Positions 1 through 7,636 of a stretch of 18,304 bases of DNA are shown here, in pieces. Numbering within the stretch: the first letter of the stretch is position 1; every line of letters starts with the position of its first letter. The translations under genes were made by a program, and so were the position numbers. Location of the stretch: NCBI GenBank assembly GCA_905215015.1, contig CAJMOS010000058.1, positions 1-18,304 of the forward strand, read 5' to 3'. The notes under the pieces were generated by a model. The model searched no databases, had not been told where the DNA came from, and was given only the letters and a program-made list of their open reading frames with translations. The stretch is from an uncultured bacterium (GTDB taxonomy: Bacteria; Spirochaetota; Spirochaetia; Sphaerochaetales; Sphaerochaetaceae).

Positions 1-77
1 GGACACCCTCTGGTTCTTGCGTGGCTTGCTGTCGTTTCCGCGCCGTTTCTTGTATGGTGTGTCTGTGGGGGGGCGCA

Positions 78-920
78 ATGCGGATTGGAAAGAATCTTCA
101 GTATTACCGGAAACGGAAAGGGTTGTCTCAGGGGCAGGTCGCCGACCTGGTGGGGGTCTCCTTCCAGACGGTGAGCGCCTGGGAGCGTGACGCGTATCTG
201 CCCCAGCTCGACAAGCTCGCGAACCTCGCCGAGGTGCTGGACACAACGCTTGCCGAGTTGTGTTCCACACATCCTGCCGGTTCCCCTTCCTGGGAGATGA
301 AGGACCAGATGTTCTCGGTGGACCACATGTACGCGTTCATCCGGAGTTTCGCTCAAGGTTCAGGGGCGAGGCAGACGGCGGCGGCCCTCCCGTATGCCAG
401 GAAGATGCATGAAGGCCAGTTCCGGAAAGGGAACGGGAAGGTCCCGTATATCTACCATCCTTTGCTCATGGCCTGCCACGCCCTTGCCCTCCAGCTCAGG
501 GAGGATGACCTGGTCGCCGCCCTGCTCCTGCACGACGTCTGCGAGGACTGCCGGGACGGGAACGGGAACCGTATTCTGCCCGAGCAGCTTCCCGTCGGCC
601 CGGTGGCGAGGCAGGCGGTTCGGCTGGTGACGAAACCGGAAGAGAAGCATGACGGCTGGGAAGAGGAATACTATGGCGCCATTTCGGAAAACCGGATCGC
701 GACCATCGTGAAGGTGCTGGACCGTTGCAACAACATCTCTTTGATGGCGGGGGGATTTTCCAGGCGGAAGATGGCGCAATACATCGCCGAGACGGAAACC
801 TACATCATGCCCTTGCTGGATGTGCTGAAACGGCATTACGAGGCGAACTGCTACAACGCGGCGTTCCTGATCAAATACCAGATGCTGGGCGAAATGGAGA
901 ACTTGAAGAGGCTTCTGTAG
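78..920 (+). CDS. XRE helix-turn-helix fused to RelA/SpoT-type HD (alarmone hydrolase-like) domain
   Basis: This 280-aa protein appears to join DNA binding to an alarmone-hydrolase domain. Residues about 1-61 form a Cro/C1-type HTH (GLSQGQVADLVGVS, then TVSAWERD). Residues about 100-230 match the HD domain of RelA/SpoT enzymes: HEGQFRKGN (111-119), PYIYHP (123-128), LLHDVCED (150-157) and VLDRCNN (213-219). The expected Mn ligands are all visible (H127, H152, D153, D215), along with E156, D157 and N219, at spacing close to that of small hydrolases such as Mesh1. No synthetase, TGS or ACT domain is present. Family knowledge predicts (p)ppGpp or NADPH 3'-dephosphorylation, but activity is inferred only. 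In-frame ATGs at 21 and 54 are upstream; 78 is preferred because the HTH begins there and a G-rich tract (67-73) precedes it. It lies 204 bp before the transport operon and could regulate it. Confidence 0.85.
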   Translation: MRIGKNLQYYRKRKGLSQGQVADLVGVSFQTVSAWERDAYLPQLDKLANLAEVLDTTLAELCSTHPAGSPSWEMKDQMFSVDHMYAFIRSFAQGSGARQTAAALPYARKMHEGQFRKGNGKVPYIYHPLLMACHALALQLREDDLVAALLLHDVCEDCRDGNGNRILPEQLPVGPVARQAVRLVTKPEEKHDGWEEEYYGAISENRIATIVKVLDRCNNISLMAGGFSRRKMAQYIAETETYIMPLLDVLKRHYEANCYNAAFLIKYQMLGEMENLKRLL

Positions 921-960
921 GAAGTCTTGTCGGTTTGCCTTCTGTTTTTGCAATGATACA

Positions 961-1060
961 ATATATACAGAAAAATCGATATAAATACGGGTATTTTTCG
1001 TAAACTCGCATGATTGTTCTTTAAAATGAAAATAAATTGTTTTTGAAACAAAAATATTTG
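961..1060. promoter_or_regulatory. AT-rich control region with two short dyads
   Basis: These 100 bp are 78 percent A+T inside an otherwise GC-rich window. They contain two inverted repeats: AAATAC/GTATTT around a 2-nt centre (983-996) and TTGTTT/AAACAA around a 3-nt centre (1037-1051). The second ends 11 bp before the -35 box of the dehydrogenase promoter. Both are plausible protein-binding sites, and the preceding HTH protein is an obvious candidate. No known operator consensus was recognised. Confidence 0.4.
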
Positions 1061-1062
1061 CA

Positions 1063-1091
1063 TTGACAATAGCTTTTCCTGGCCATACCAT
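1063..1091 (+). promoter_or_regulatory. Candidate sigma-70 promoter of the dehydrogenase/ABC operon
   Basis: A perfect -35 box TTGACA (1063-1068) is separated by 17 bp from a -10-like TACCAT (1086-1091, 4 of 6 matches). The predicted transcript start is near 1098, about 26 nt before the ATG at 1125. A GAGG ribosome-binding site lies at 1115-1118. No other promoter of similar quality is visible before 6282. Confidence 0.6.
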
Positions 1092-1124
1092 GAAATTGGG
1101 AATTCTCCCGGATCGAGGTATACG

Positions 1125-2387
1125 ATGAAAGCTACAGCTGTACGCCTGCATGGCGCGAATGACCTGAGGCTCGACACATTCGAACTGCCGCCCATCAGGG
1201 ACGACGAGATATTGGTGAAGGTCGTTTCCGACACGATCTGCATGTCGACCTACAAGTGCGCCATCCTGGGCACCAAGCACAAGCGGGTCCACCCTGACGT
1301 CGCCGAGCATCCTGCCATCATCGGCCATGAGTTCGCCGGCGACATCGTCCAGGTCGGAGCGAAATGGAAAGACCAGTTCGAGCCCGGCATGAAGTTCACC
1401 AGCCAGCCTGCCCTGAACTACAAGGGGACGATGTTCTCGCCGGGCTATTCCTACGAGTACTGTGGCGGAGACGCCACCTACTGCATCCTGCCCCACGAAG
1501 TGATGGATCTGGGCTGTCTCTTGCGCTATGACGGGGATGGATACTTCGAGGCCTCGCTTGCCGAGCCGATGTCCTGCTGTATCGGCGCCTTCCATGCCTG
1601 TTTCCATACCAAGATGGGCTCCTACGTCCATTCGATGGGCGTGAAGCGGGGAGGAAAGATGGCATTGGTCGCCGCGGCCGGTCCGATGGGCTTGGGCGCC
1701 CTGACCTACGCGATCCATATCGATAACCGTCCCTCGCTGATTGTCCTGACCGACATCAACAAGGAACGCCTTGCCCGGGCGAGGAAGCTTTTCCCTCGGG
1801 AAATGCAGCAGAAGCTTGGTGTCCGTATCGAGATTGTCGACACCTCCGCGATGGGGAATGTGGCGAAGGAGATCCGGGCCGCCTACGCCCCCGATGGCTT
1901 TGACGATGTCTTCTGTTTCGCCCCGATTGCCAGCGTGATCGAGACCGCAGGCGACCTGCTTGGTCGGGACGGATGCCTGAACTTTTTCGCCGGTCCGACC
2001 GACAAGACCCTGCATGCGCCGTTGAACTTCTACGACGTCCACTACAACGCGACCCATGTCATCGGCACTACCGGCGGAAACACCGAGGACATGAAGGAAT
2101 CGCTGAGGATGACCGAGCAGGGAATTCTCGACCCGGCGGTGATGGTGACCCATGTCGGCGGCTTGAACTGCGCGGCCGAGGTGACGCTGCACCAGCCCCA
2201 GCTATCTGGCGGCAAGAAGCTGATCTATACCCATATCGACATGCCCCTGACCGCCTTGGAAGAGTTCCGGAGTCTGGGGGCGAAGGACGAGCGGTGTGCC
2301 GCTATCGCCGATATCATCGATGCCCACAACGGCTTGTGGAGCGCCGAGGCCGAACGGTATCTGCTTTCCCATTGGAAGCAGGGCTGA
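1125..2387 (+). CDS. SorE-like zinc-type sugar-phosphate dehydrogenase
   Basis: This 420-aa medium-chain dehydrogenase closely resembles L-sorbose-1-phosphate reductase (SorE) as remembered from Klebsiella, including the segments LNFFAGP, NFYDVHY, GTTGGNT, VTH and GGKKLIYT. The likely catalytic zinc ligands are C39, H68 and E69 (GHE), with E147 in the EPMS motif. The four-cysteine structural zinc lobe of classical alcohol dehydrogenases is absent. The Rossmann loop is GPMGLG (186-191), with an acidic D210 at the end of the next strand, which favours NAD(H) over NADP(H). Start 1125 has a GAGG site 6 nt upstream. The gene opens an operon with an ABC importer, its stop 10 nt before the ATPase start. 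The likely substrate is a ketose or polyol phosphate delivered by that importer; this is inferred from linkage. The exact substrate is unknown. Confidence 0.8.
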   Translation: MKATAVRLHGANDLRLDTFELPPIRDDEILVKVVSDTICMSTYKCAILGTKHKRVHPDVAEHPAIIGHEFAGDIVQVGAKWKDQFEPGMKFTSQPALNYKGTMFSPGYSYEYCGGDATYCILPHEVMDLGCLLRYDGDGYFEASLAEPMSCCIGAFHACFHTKMGSYVHSMGVKRGGKMALVAAAGPMGLGALTYAIHIDNRPSLIVLTDINKERLARARKLFPREMQQKLGVRIEIVDTSAMGNVAKEIRAAYAPDGFDDVFCFAPIASVIETAGDLLGRDGCLNFFAGPTDKTLHAPLNFYDVHYNATHVIGTTGGNTEDMKESLRMTEQGILDPAVMVTHVGGLNCAAEVTLHQPQLSGGKKLIYTHIDMPLTALEEFRSLGAKDERCAAIADIIDAHNGLWSAEAERYLLSHWKQG

Positions 2388-2397
2388 GAGAGAAACC

Positions 2398-3513
2398 ATG
2401 AGCGTGACGATTACCATCCAGCATGCAGTGAAACGCTACGGAGCCAACACGGTCATCGCAGACCTGTCACTTGCTATCAGGAATGGAGAGTTTTTCACCT
2501 TGCTCGGTCCTTCGGGCTGTGGCAAGACGACTCTGCTGCGCATGATCGCGGGGTTCAATTCAATCGAGGGTGGAGACTTCTTTTTCAATGAGAGGCGTAT
2601 CAATGACTTGGATCCAGCCAAGCGTAACATCGGTATGGTCTTTCAGAACTACGCCATCTTCCCGAACATGACGGTCCGCAAGAACGTCGAGTTCGGGCTG
2701 AAGAACCGCAAGTTCCCTGCCGAGGAGATACGGGAGCGGGCCGACAAATACTTGAGGATTGTCCATGTAGAGATGCTTGCCGACCGTATGCCTGAGCGTC
2801 TTTCCGGTGGCCAGCAACAACGCGTGGCACTTGCCCGTGCCCTGTGCATCAATCCGGACGTGCTGCTGATGGACGAACCGCTTTCCAACTTGGACGCCAA
2901 GCTCCGGGTGGAGATGAGGACTGTCATCAAACAGATTCAGCACGACGTTGGTATCACAACGGTCTATGTGACCCATGACCAAGAGGAGGCCATGGCAATC
3001 AGCGACCGCATCGCCGTGATGCGGGAGGGGGTGATTCACCAATGCGGAAGGCCGAAAGACATCTACATGCGTCCTTCCGACTTGTTTGTCGCTACCTTTA
3101 TCGGCAAGTCGAACATACTCAGGGGTACCCTCTCCATCGAAGGGGACAGGGCCTTTGTCGTGCTCGGGGACGGCTACCGGATGGAGGCACCTTTTGTGGA
3201 CCTGGCCCTGTGCAGGAATGGCATGGCAGTCCAAGTTTCCTGCCGGCCGGAGGAGTTGCATATCGAGGCGGGAGACCATGCAGGGATAAAGGCCGTAATC
3301 GAGGACAGCGTGTTCCTCGGCTTGAATACCCATTATTTCACCAAACTGGATACCGGAGAGCTTGCCGAACTTGTCCAGGAGTCCGATATGGAGGAAATCA
3401 TGCCTCCAGGTTCCCGTGTCACGCTTCAGGCAAATACGAGAAAGGTCAACTTGTTTGACGCATCCTCTGGCAAGAGCATCATGCAGGGTGTGCACAACGA
3501 CCTTGGGTTGTGA
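2398..3513 (+). CDS. ABC transporter ATP-binding protein (FbpC/AfuC/PotA type)
   Basis: This 371-aa cytoplasmic ATPase energises the importer encoded by the next two genes. Visible motifs are Walker A GPSGCGKTT (37-45), Q-loop Q83, signature LSGGQQQR (135-142), Walker B VLLMDE (155-160), D-loop SNLD (163-166) and switch H193 (YVTHDQEEAM). After about residue 240 a TOBE-type regulatory domain follows, as in the CUT1/FbpC/PotA group; the full length is normal for that group. ATG 2398 is chosen because the protein then begins directly with the first ABC strand; an upstream in-frame ATG at 2296 would overlap the dehydrogenase by about 90 nt. The permease gene starts 9 nt downstream, so the genes are almost certainly co-transcribed. 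Confidence 0.92.
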   Translation: MSVTITIQHAVKRYGANTVIADLSLAIRNGEFFTLLGPSGCGKTTLLRMIAGFNSIEGGDFFFNERRINDLDPAKRNIGMVFQNYAIFPNMTVRKNVEFGLKNRKFPAEEIRERADKYLRIVHVEMLADRMPERLSGGQQQRVALARALCINPDVLLMDEPLSNLDAKLRVEMRTVIKQIQHDVGITTVYVTHDQEEAMAISDRIAVMREGVIHQCGRPKDIYMRPSDLFVATFIGKSNILRGTLSIEGDRAFVVLGDGYRMEAPFVDLALCRNGMAVQVSCRPEELHIEAGDHAGIKAVIEDSVFLGLNTHYFTKLDTGELAELVQESDMEEIMPPGSRVTLQANTRKVNLFDASSGKSIMQGVHNDLGL

Positions 3514-3522
3514 GGGAGCGCT

Positions 3523-5172
3523 ATGGCAAAACGAAGGATATGTGAATTCTGGAACATTTCTGCCGTCTTGATCTTGTTGCTCTTCCTTTTCTTCCTCGTT
3601 TATCCGATTGCCGGATTGCTGAAAGAGGCGGTCATTCTGGAAGACGGCCGGTTTTCATTGGATGCGTTTCACCGCTTCTTCTCAAAACCCTATTATTACT
3701 CGACGATCGCGAACAGCTTCCGCATCGCCGTCTCCGTGATGGCGTTCAGCCTGTTGCTGGGGATTCCTTTCTCCTATTTTTATTCATTTTACCGCCTGAA
3801 GGGTAGGCGGTTCTTGTTCGTGGTCTGCCTGCTGTGCACGATGAGCGCTCCGTTTATTGGGGCGTATGCATGGATTCTCTTGCTGGGAAACAACGGCCTA
3901 TTGACGAAGCTGGTCAGGGGGATTGGGCTGAAGCCGTTCTCCATCTATGGCTTCCAAGGTATCGTGCTTGTACAGACATTGAAACTCTTTCCTTTGGTGG
4001 TCATCTATATGAATGGTGCCTTCCGGGATATCGACAGCACCTTGATGGAGGCTGCCGAGAGCATGGGATGCAAAGGGGTCAAACGTTTCTTCCAGGTCAT
4101 CATGACCCTGACGATGCCGACCATTCTGGCGGCGGCATTGCTTGTGTTCATGCGTTCATTCGCTGATTTCGGCACGCCGTTGCTTATCGGGCGCGGGTTC
4201 ATGACCTTCCCGGTGCTGATCTACAACGAATACCTCGGTGAGAATGGTGCGGATTACCACTTTGCGGCCGCCACCAGCGTGCTTGCCGTCATTGTCACAG
4301 GAGTCATTTTTCTGATTCAGAAAGCGGCTACCAGCCGCTTCCGGTTCACGATGAACGCGTTGCACCCGGTTGAGGTAAAAGAGCCGAAAGGGGTGGGCAG
4401 TGTTTTGATGCACGCCTACTGCTACTTGGTCGTGGCTCTGTCGATGATGCCCCAGCTCTATGTCATCTACATGTCTTTCCGTAGGTACAACCACAGCATT
4501 CTTCTTAAGGGCTACTCTTTGCTCAACTACCAGAAGGCCTTTAGCAAAAACTTGTTCAGGGCTATCGGAAACTCGCTGGTCATCAGTTTCTTGACACTGG
4601 CCGTCATCGTAGTGATTGCCGTCATAATCGCCTACCTGGTTGTTCGCAGGAGCAATCCGCTGAACCATCTGATCGACACAATCTCCATGTTGCCCTACAT
4701 CATGCCAGGCGCCGTCATCGGCATCGCCTTGGTCATCGTGTTCAGCAAGCCACCGGTTTGCATCGCAGGGACTTTGGTCATCATGATTGTTGCCCTTGCC
4801 ATCAGGAGATTGCCGTTCACCAGCAGAAGCGCCACGGCGGCGATGATGAAAATCAGTCCAAGCATCGAGGAAGCGGCAATCAGTCTTGGCTCGCGCAAAT
4901 TGAACACCTTCGTGAAGATTACTGTGCCGATGATGGGAAGCGGCATCATCAGTGGAGCGGTATTGAGCTGGGTCTCGATTATCACCGAGATGAGCAGTGG
5001 CGTCATCCTGTATAACAATCGTACCATCACGCTTACCATCGGTACGTATGTCGCTATCAACAATGGGGTATACGGCGAGGCCGCCGCGTTCGCGACGATA
5101 ACCACGCTCCTGACCATCATTTGTCTAGCTGTCTACCTGAAGTGCACCAAGGCGGAGGATGTCCATCTGTGA
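3523..5172 (+). CDS. ABC transporter permease, two fused membrane domains (FbpB/AfuB type)
   Basis: This 549-aa inner-membrane protein carries both permease halves in one chain, as in FbpB, AfuB and ThiP. About twelve hydrophobic segments are evident, starting at residues 11-33. Each half has the cytoplasmic EAA loop that docks on the ATPase: EAAESMG (176-182) followed by TLTMPTI, and EEAAISLGS (449-457) followed by ITVPMM. The loop linking the halves is near residues 268-292. A GGGAG ribosome-binding site lies a few bases before ATG 3523. Family knowledge covers ferric iron, thiamine, aminoethylphosphonate and sugar-phosphate importers, so the fold alone does not give the substrate. Its neighbours favour a phosphorylated sugar. 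Confidence 0.9.
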   Translation: MAKRRICEFWNISAVLILLLFLFFLVYPIAGLLKEAVILEDGRFSLDAFHRFFSKPYYYSTIANSFRIAVSVMAFSLLLGIPFSYFYSFYRLKGRRFLFVVCLLCTMSAPFIGAYAWILLLGNNGLLTKLVRGIGLKPFSIYGFQGIVLVQTLKLFPLVVIYMNGAFRDIDSTLMEAAESMGCKGVKRFFQVIMTLTMPTILAAALLVFMRSFADFGTPLLIGRGFMTFPVLIYNEYLGENGADYHFAAATSVLAVIVTGVIFLIQKAATSRFRFTMNALHPVEVKEPKGVGSVLMHAYCYLVVALSMMPQLYVIYMSFRRYNHSILLKGYSLLNYQKAFSKNLFRAIGNSLVISFLTLAVIVVIAVIIAYLVVRRSNPLNHLIDTISMLPYIMPGAVIGIALVIVFSKPPVCIAGTLVIMIVALAIRRLPFTSRSATAAMMKISPSIEEAAISLGSRKLNTFVKITVPMMGSGIISGAVLSWVSIITEMSSGVILYNNRTITLTIGTYVAINNGVYGEAAAFATITTLLTIICLAVYLKCTKAEDVHL

Positions 5173-5208
5173 GAACCCCGAAGCTGTTCGGGAAAAAGGA
5201 GATAAAAA

Positions 5209-6282
5209 ATGAGGAAAAAACTGGTACTTGCCACTGTGCTGGCAACAATGGCTTGCCTCACTGCGTTTGCAGGGGGAGCAAGCGAGCAGACGACGAAGGG
5301 CGGCGTTTCGTCCGCGACCCGCCCCTCCTGGGCAAAGAGCGCTGACGAGGTGAAGGGGACCCTGACGGTCTACACGACGATGGATGCCACCCAACAGGAT
5401 ATCCTGCTCGATGAGTGGAACAGGCTCTATCCGGGTTGCAAGATCGAGATTGTCGCAGACTCGGTCGGCACGCTTGCAACGAAGATCAGAAGTGATGCTA
5501 CCAGCGGAGCCGATGTAGTCATTGGCGGCATGTTCGCGGCTGATGGGGACAAATACCACGACATCCTCCAGCCGTATACTTCGGTCAATGACACGGAGCA
5601 GGATTTCCATGATCCGACGGGTTACTACACCTTCTACGATGTCCAGGTCATGTGCCTGGTGGTCAATCCGGACGTGCTGAAGGAGCTAGGTGTGACCGTC
5701 GAGGGATATGCGGACTTGCTCAACCCGAAGCTTAAAGGCAAGATCATCATCGCGGCCCCGGATGCAAGTTCTTCCGGATACCGGCAACTGCAGACCGTCC
5801 TTGCTGTCATGGGCGATACGTTCGACGACCAGAAAGGGTGGGATTATATTGCCCGTCTGATTCCGCTCTGTTACTCCACCAACTCCTCCAAGGATGTCTT
5901 CAATCTAGTCAATGAAGGCGAGTATGCCGTTGGCCTTTCGTATGAGTCGACCCCTGCCGGCATCATCGCCCAAGGAGGAGCGACCATGCGCCTCGTCTAC
6001 ATGAAGGAGGGAAACACCGCCATGCCTGGTGGCGCTGCCATCGTGAAGAACGCTCCGAACCTTGTCGCGGCCCAGGCCATGATGGACCTGCTTGCTTCCA
6101 AGGAGTTCCAGGACAGGCGTGCCGACCTTGCCGGCCGTGGGACCAACAGGAACTGCAAGGCGAGCAACCTTCCCGCCAACAACACACTTGGGTTGAAGGA
6201 TCTGGATTATGGGTATCTGGCCGCCAACAAGAGCAAGCTGATGGATCATTTCAACGATCTCTGGTCATCCCTTCACAAATAG
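5209..6282 (+). CDS. Periplasmic ABC solute-binding protein (FbpA/AfuA family)
   Basis: This 357-aa exported protein starts with a typical signal peptide (MRKKLVLATVLATMA), with probable cleavage after AFA at 19-21. C16 could instead be a degenerate spirochaetal lipobox cysteine, so membrane anchoring is possible. The mature part has the family 1/6 binding-protein pattern: LTVYTTMD near the N-terminus, DVVIGG, YEVxP-like segment YESTPA, KEGNTAMPGGAAIVKNAPN, then an A-x-x-MMDLLAS helix. The adjacent Tyr-Tyr pair used by ferric-binding FbpA proteins is not seen where expected, which argues against iron. AfuA relatives bind hexose phosphates, and linkage to a SorE-like enzyme fits that. A strong AAGGAG site precedes ATG 5209. 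It is the last gene before a strong terminator. The ligand is unproven. Confidence 0.87.
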   Translation: MRKKLVLATVLATMACLTAFAGGASEQTTKGGVSSATRPSWAKSADEVKGTLTVYTTMDATQQDILLDEWNRLYPGCKIEIVADSVGTLATKIRSDATSGADVVIGGMFAADGDKYHDILQPYTSVNDTEQDFHDPTGYYTFYDVQVMCLVVNPDVLKELGVTVEGYADLLNPKLKGKIIIAAPDASSSGYRQLQTVLAVMGDTFDDQKGWDYIARLIPLCYSTNSSKDVFNLVNEGEYAVGLSYESTPAGIIAQGGATMRLVYMKEGNTAMPGGAAIVKNAPNLVAAQAMMDLLASKEFQDRRADLAGRGTNRNCKASNLPANNTLGLKDLDYGYLAANKSKLMDHFNDLWSSLHK

Positions 6283-6304
6283 AAGAAATCCAGTCCTTTG
6301 TCCT

Positions 6305-6330
6305 GCCACGGGGGGAGCCCCGTGGCTTTT
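6305..6330 (+). terminator. Rho-independent terminator of the dehydrogenase/ABC operon
   Basis: A perfect 9-bp GC-rich stem is formed by GCCACGGGG (6305-6313) and CCCCGTGGC (6318-6326) around a 4-nt loop, followed by TTTT. It lies 22 nt after the binding-protein stop and separates this operon from pepT. Confidence 0.92.
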
Positions 6331-6385
6331 ATGTGCGTGTACAATTCCTGCTCCTTGTGTTTAAATAGGCCTGAGGAGCTTACAG

Positions 6386-7636
6386 ATGGAACGTGACGCG
6401 TTGGCACAGGATATATTGGAGCGGTTTGTCCGCTACGCGAAGGTGGACACCCAGAGCAACGAGGCTGCCGCAGAGCGGGGCAAACACCCGTCGACCGATA
6501 TCGAATGGGATTTGCTCAGGATGCTGCAGGCTGAGTTGCAGGAGCTCGGGGTCAAGGACACGGAGCTGGACGGGCATGGCGTGCTGATCGGCCGCATCCC
6601 GGCCAGCAAGGGCAAGGAGTGCAAGCCGACCATCGGGCTGATGGCGCATGTGGATACCGCAAGCGATGTGAAGGGCAACGGTGTCAAGCCTCAGGTCATC
6701 GAGCGCTACCAAGGGGGGGATATCACCCTTCCCAACGGCTTGGTGATCGCAGCCAGCGAGAACCCGGAGCTGGCGCAATACCAGGGAGAGACCTTGGTCA
6801 CCAGCGACGGCACGACGCTACTCGGCTCCGATGACAAGGCGGGTGTCGCCGAAATCATGGGTGTGGTCAAGCGGATCCTTGCCGACTCCACACTCCAGCA
6901 TGGTCCCGTCGAGGTCTATTTCACCTCCGACGAGGAGACCGGCATGGGCATGGACTGCTTTCCGTACGACAAAGTCCGTTGCGACTTCTGCTATACCGTT
7001 GACGGCGGTCCCCGCTACTCGATCGAGCAGGAGTGCTTCAGTGCCGCCGGTGTGCGGCTCCACATCCACGGTGTCAGCTACCATACTGGCAGCGGCCGGG
7101 GCCGGATCGTCAACGCGATTACCGTCGCCAGCCGCATCTTGTCCAGCCTGCCGCAGGCCGAGAGTCCCGAGGCGACCGACGGGAGGTATGGCTTCTACGC
7201 TCCGATGAGGATTGAAGGGGCGTTGAACGAGTGCACGCTGAATTTTCTGCTGCGCGATTTCAGGAACGAAGAGATCGAGCGCCGCATCAGCGTCATGCGG
7301 AGCCTGTGCCAGGCGATGGAGGCGGCCTATCCCGGTTGCAAGATCGAGGTCGAGGTGAAGCACCAGTACTACAACATGGTCGAGGAGGCCAGGAAGAAGC
7401 CCTTGGTGCTCGACTGCATCTGGCAGGCAGGCAAGGAGCTTGGCATGCCGCTGTACGAGTCCTTGATCCGTGGCGGTACCGATGGTGCCCGCATGGCCCA
7501 TGACCGTCATATCCCCTGTCCGAACCTGTTCACCGGCGGGCATAACCTCCATTCGGTTTATGAATGGGCGGCGCTTCCTGCCATGCGGGACAGCGCGCGT
7601 CTGATCTGCCGTATCCTGGAGATTGGAGCGCGGTGA
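6386..7636 (+). CDS. pepT: Peptidase T (aminotripeptidase, M20B)
   Basis: This 416-aa cytoplasmic dizinc peptidase removes the N-terminal residue of tripeptides. Length and motifs match PepT: AHVDT (87-91; H88 and D90), GSDDKAG (147-153; bridging D149), TSDEETG (180-186; catalytic E183 and ligand E184), VDGG (205-208; D206), RGGTDGARM, and GGHNLHS ending with ligand H386. The dimerisation domain lies between about residues 210 and 320. GAGGAG at 6373-6378 precedes ATG 6386 at good spacing. A weak promoter (TGTACA 6338-6343, 17 bp, TTAAAT 6361-6366) may lie between the terminator and the gene. The stop overlaps the next start by one base (TGATG), indicating translational coupling to the exported-protein gene. 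Confidence 0.95.
   Translation: MERDALAQDILERFVRYAKVDTQSNEAAAERGKHPSTDIEWDLLRMLQAELQELGVKDTELDGHGVLIGRIPASKGKECKPTIGLMAHVDTASDVKGNGVKPQVIERYQGGDITLPNGLVIAASENPELAQYQGETLVTSDGTTLLGSDDKAGVAEIMGVVKRILADSTLQHGPVEVYFTSDEETGMGMDCFPYDKVRCDFCYTVDGGPRYSIEQECFSAAGVRLHIHGVSYHTGSGRGRIVNAITVASRILSSLPQAESPEATDGRYGFYAPMRIEGALNECTLNFLLRDFRNEEIERRISVMRSLCQAMEAAYPGCKIEVEVKHQYYNMVEEARKKPLVLDCIWQAGKELGMPLYESLIRGGTDGARMAHDRHIPCPNLFTGGHNLHSVYEWAALPAMRDSARLICRILEIGAR

Noticed and set aside
67..73. Run of seven G before the HTH-HD start, considered as a phase-variable tract as in some treponemes
   Set aside because: Equal or similar G runs occur inside genes, for example 6713-6719 in pepT, and seven bases is short. 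It serves as well as a G-rich ribosome-binding site.
921..960. Possible terminator after the HTH-HD gene (short GAAG/CTTC arms followed by a T-run)
   Set aside because: The arms are only 4 bp, with a long loop and low GC, which is too weak to call.
360..2192. 610-codon open frame on the minus strand spanning the HTH-HD gene, the AT-rich gap and the dehydrogenase
   Set aside because: It crosses two well-supported genes and an intergenic control region, and its translation matches no family.
2398..6282. Annotation of the ABC genes as a ferric iron importer
   Set aside because: The fold family includes iron importers, but the iron-type Tyr-Tyr pair is not evident and the linked dehydrogenase points to a sugar phosphate. 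Iron is not excluded.
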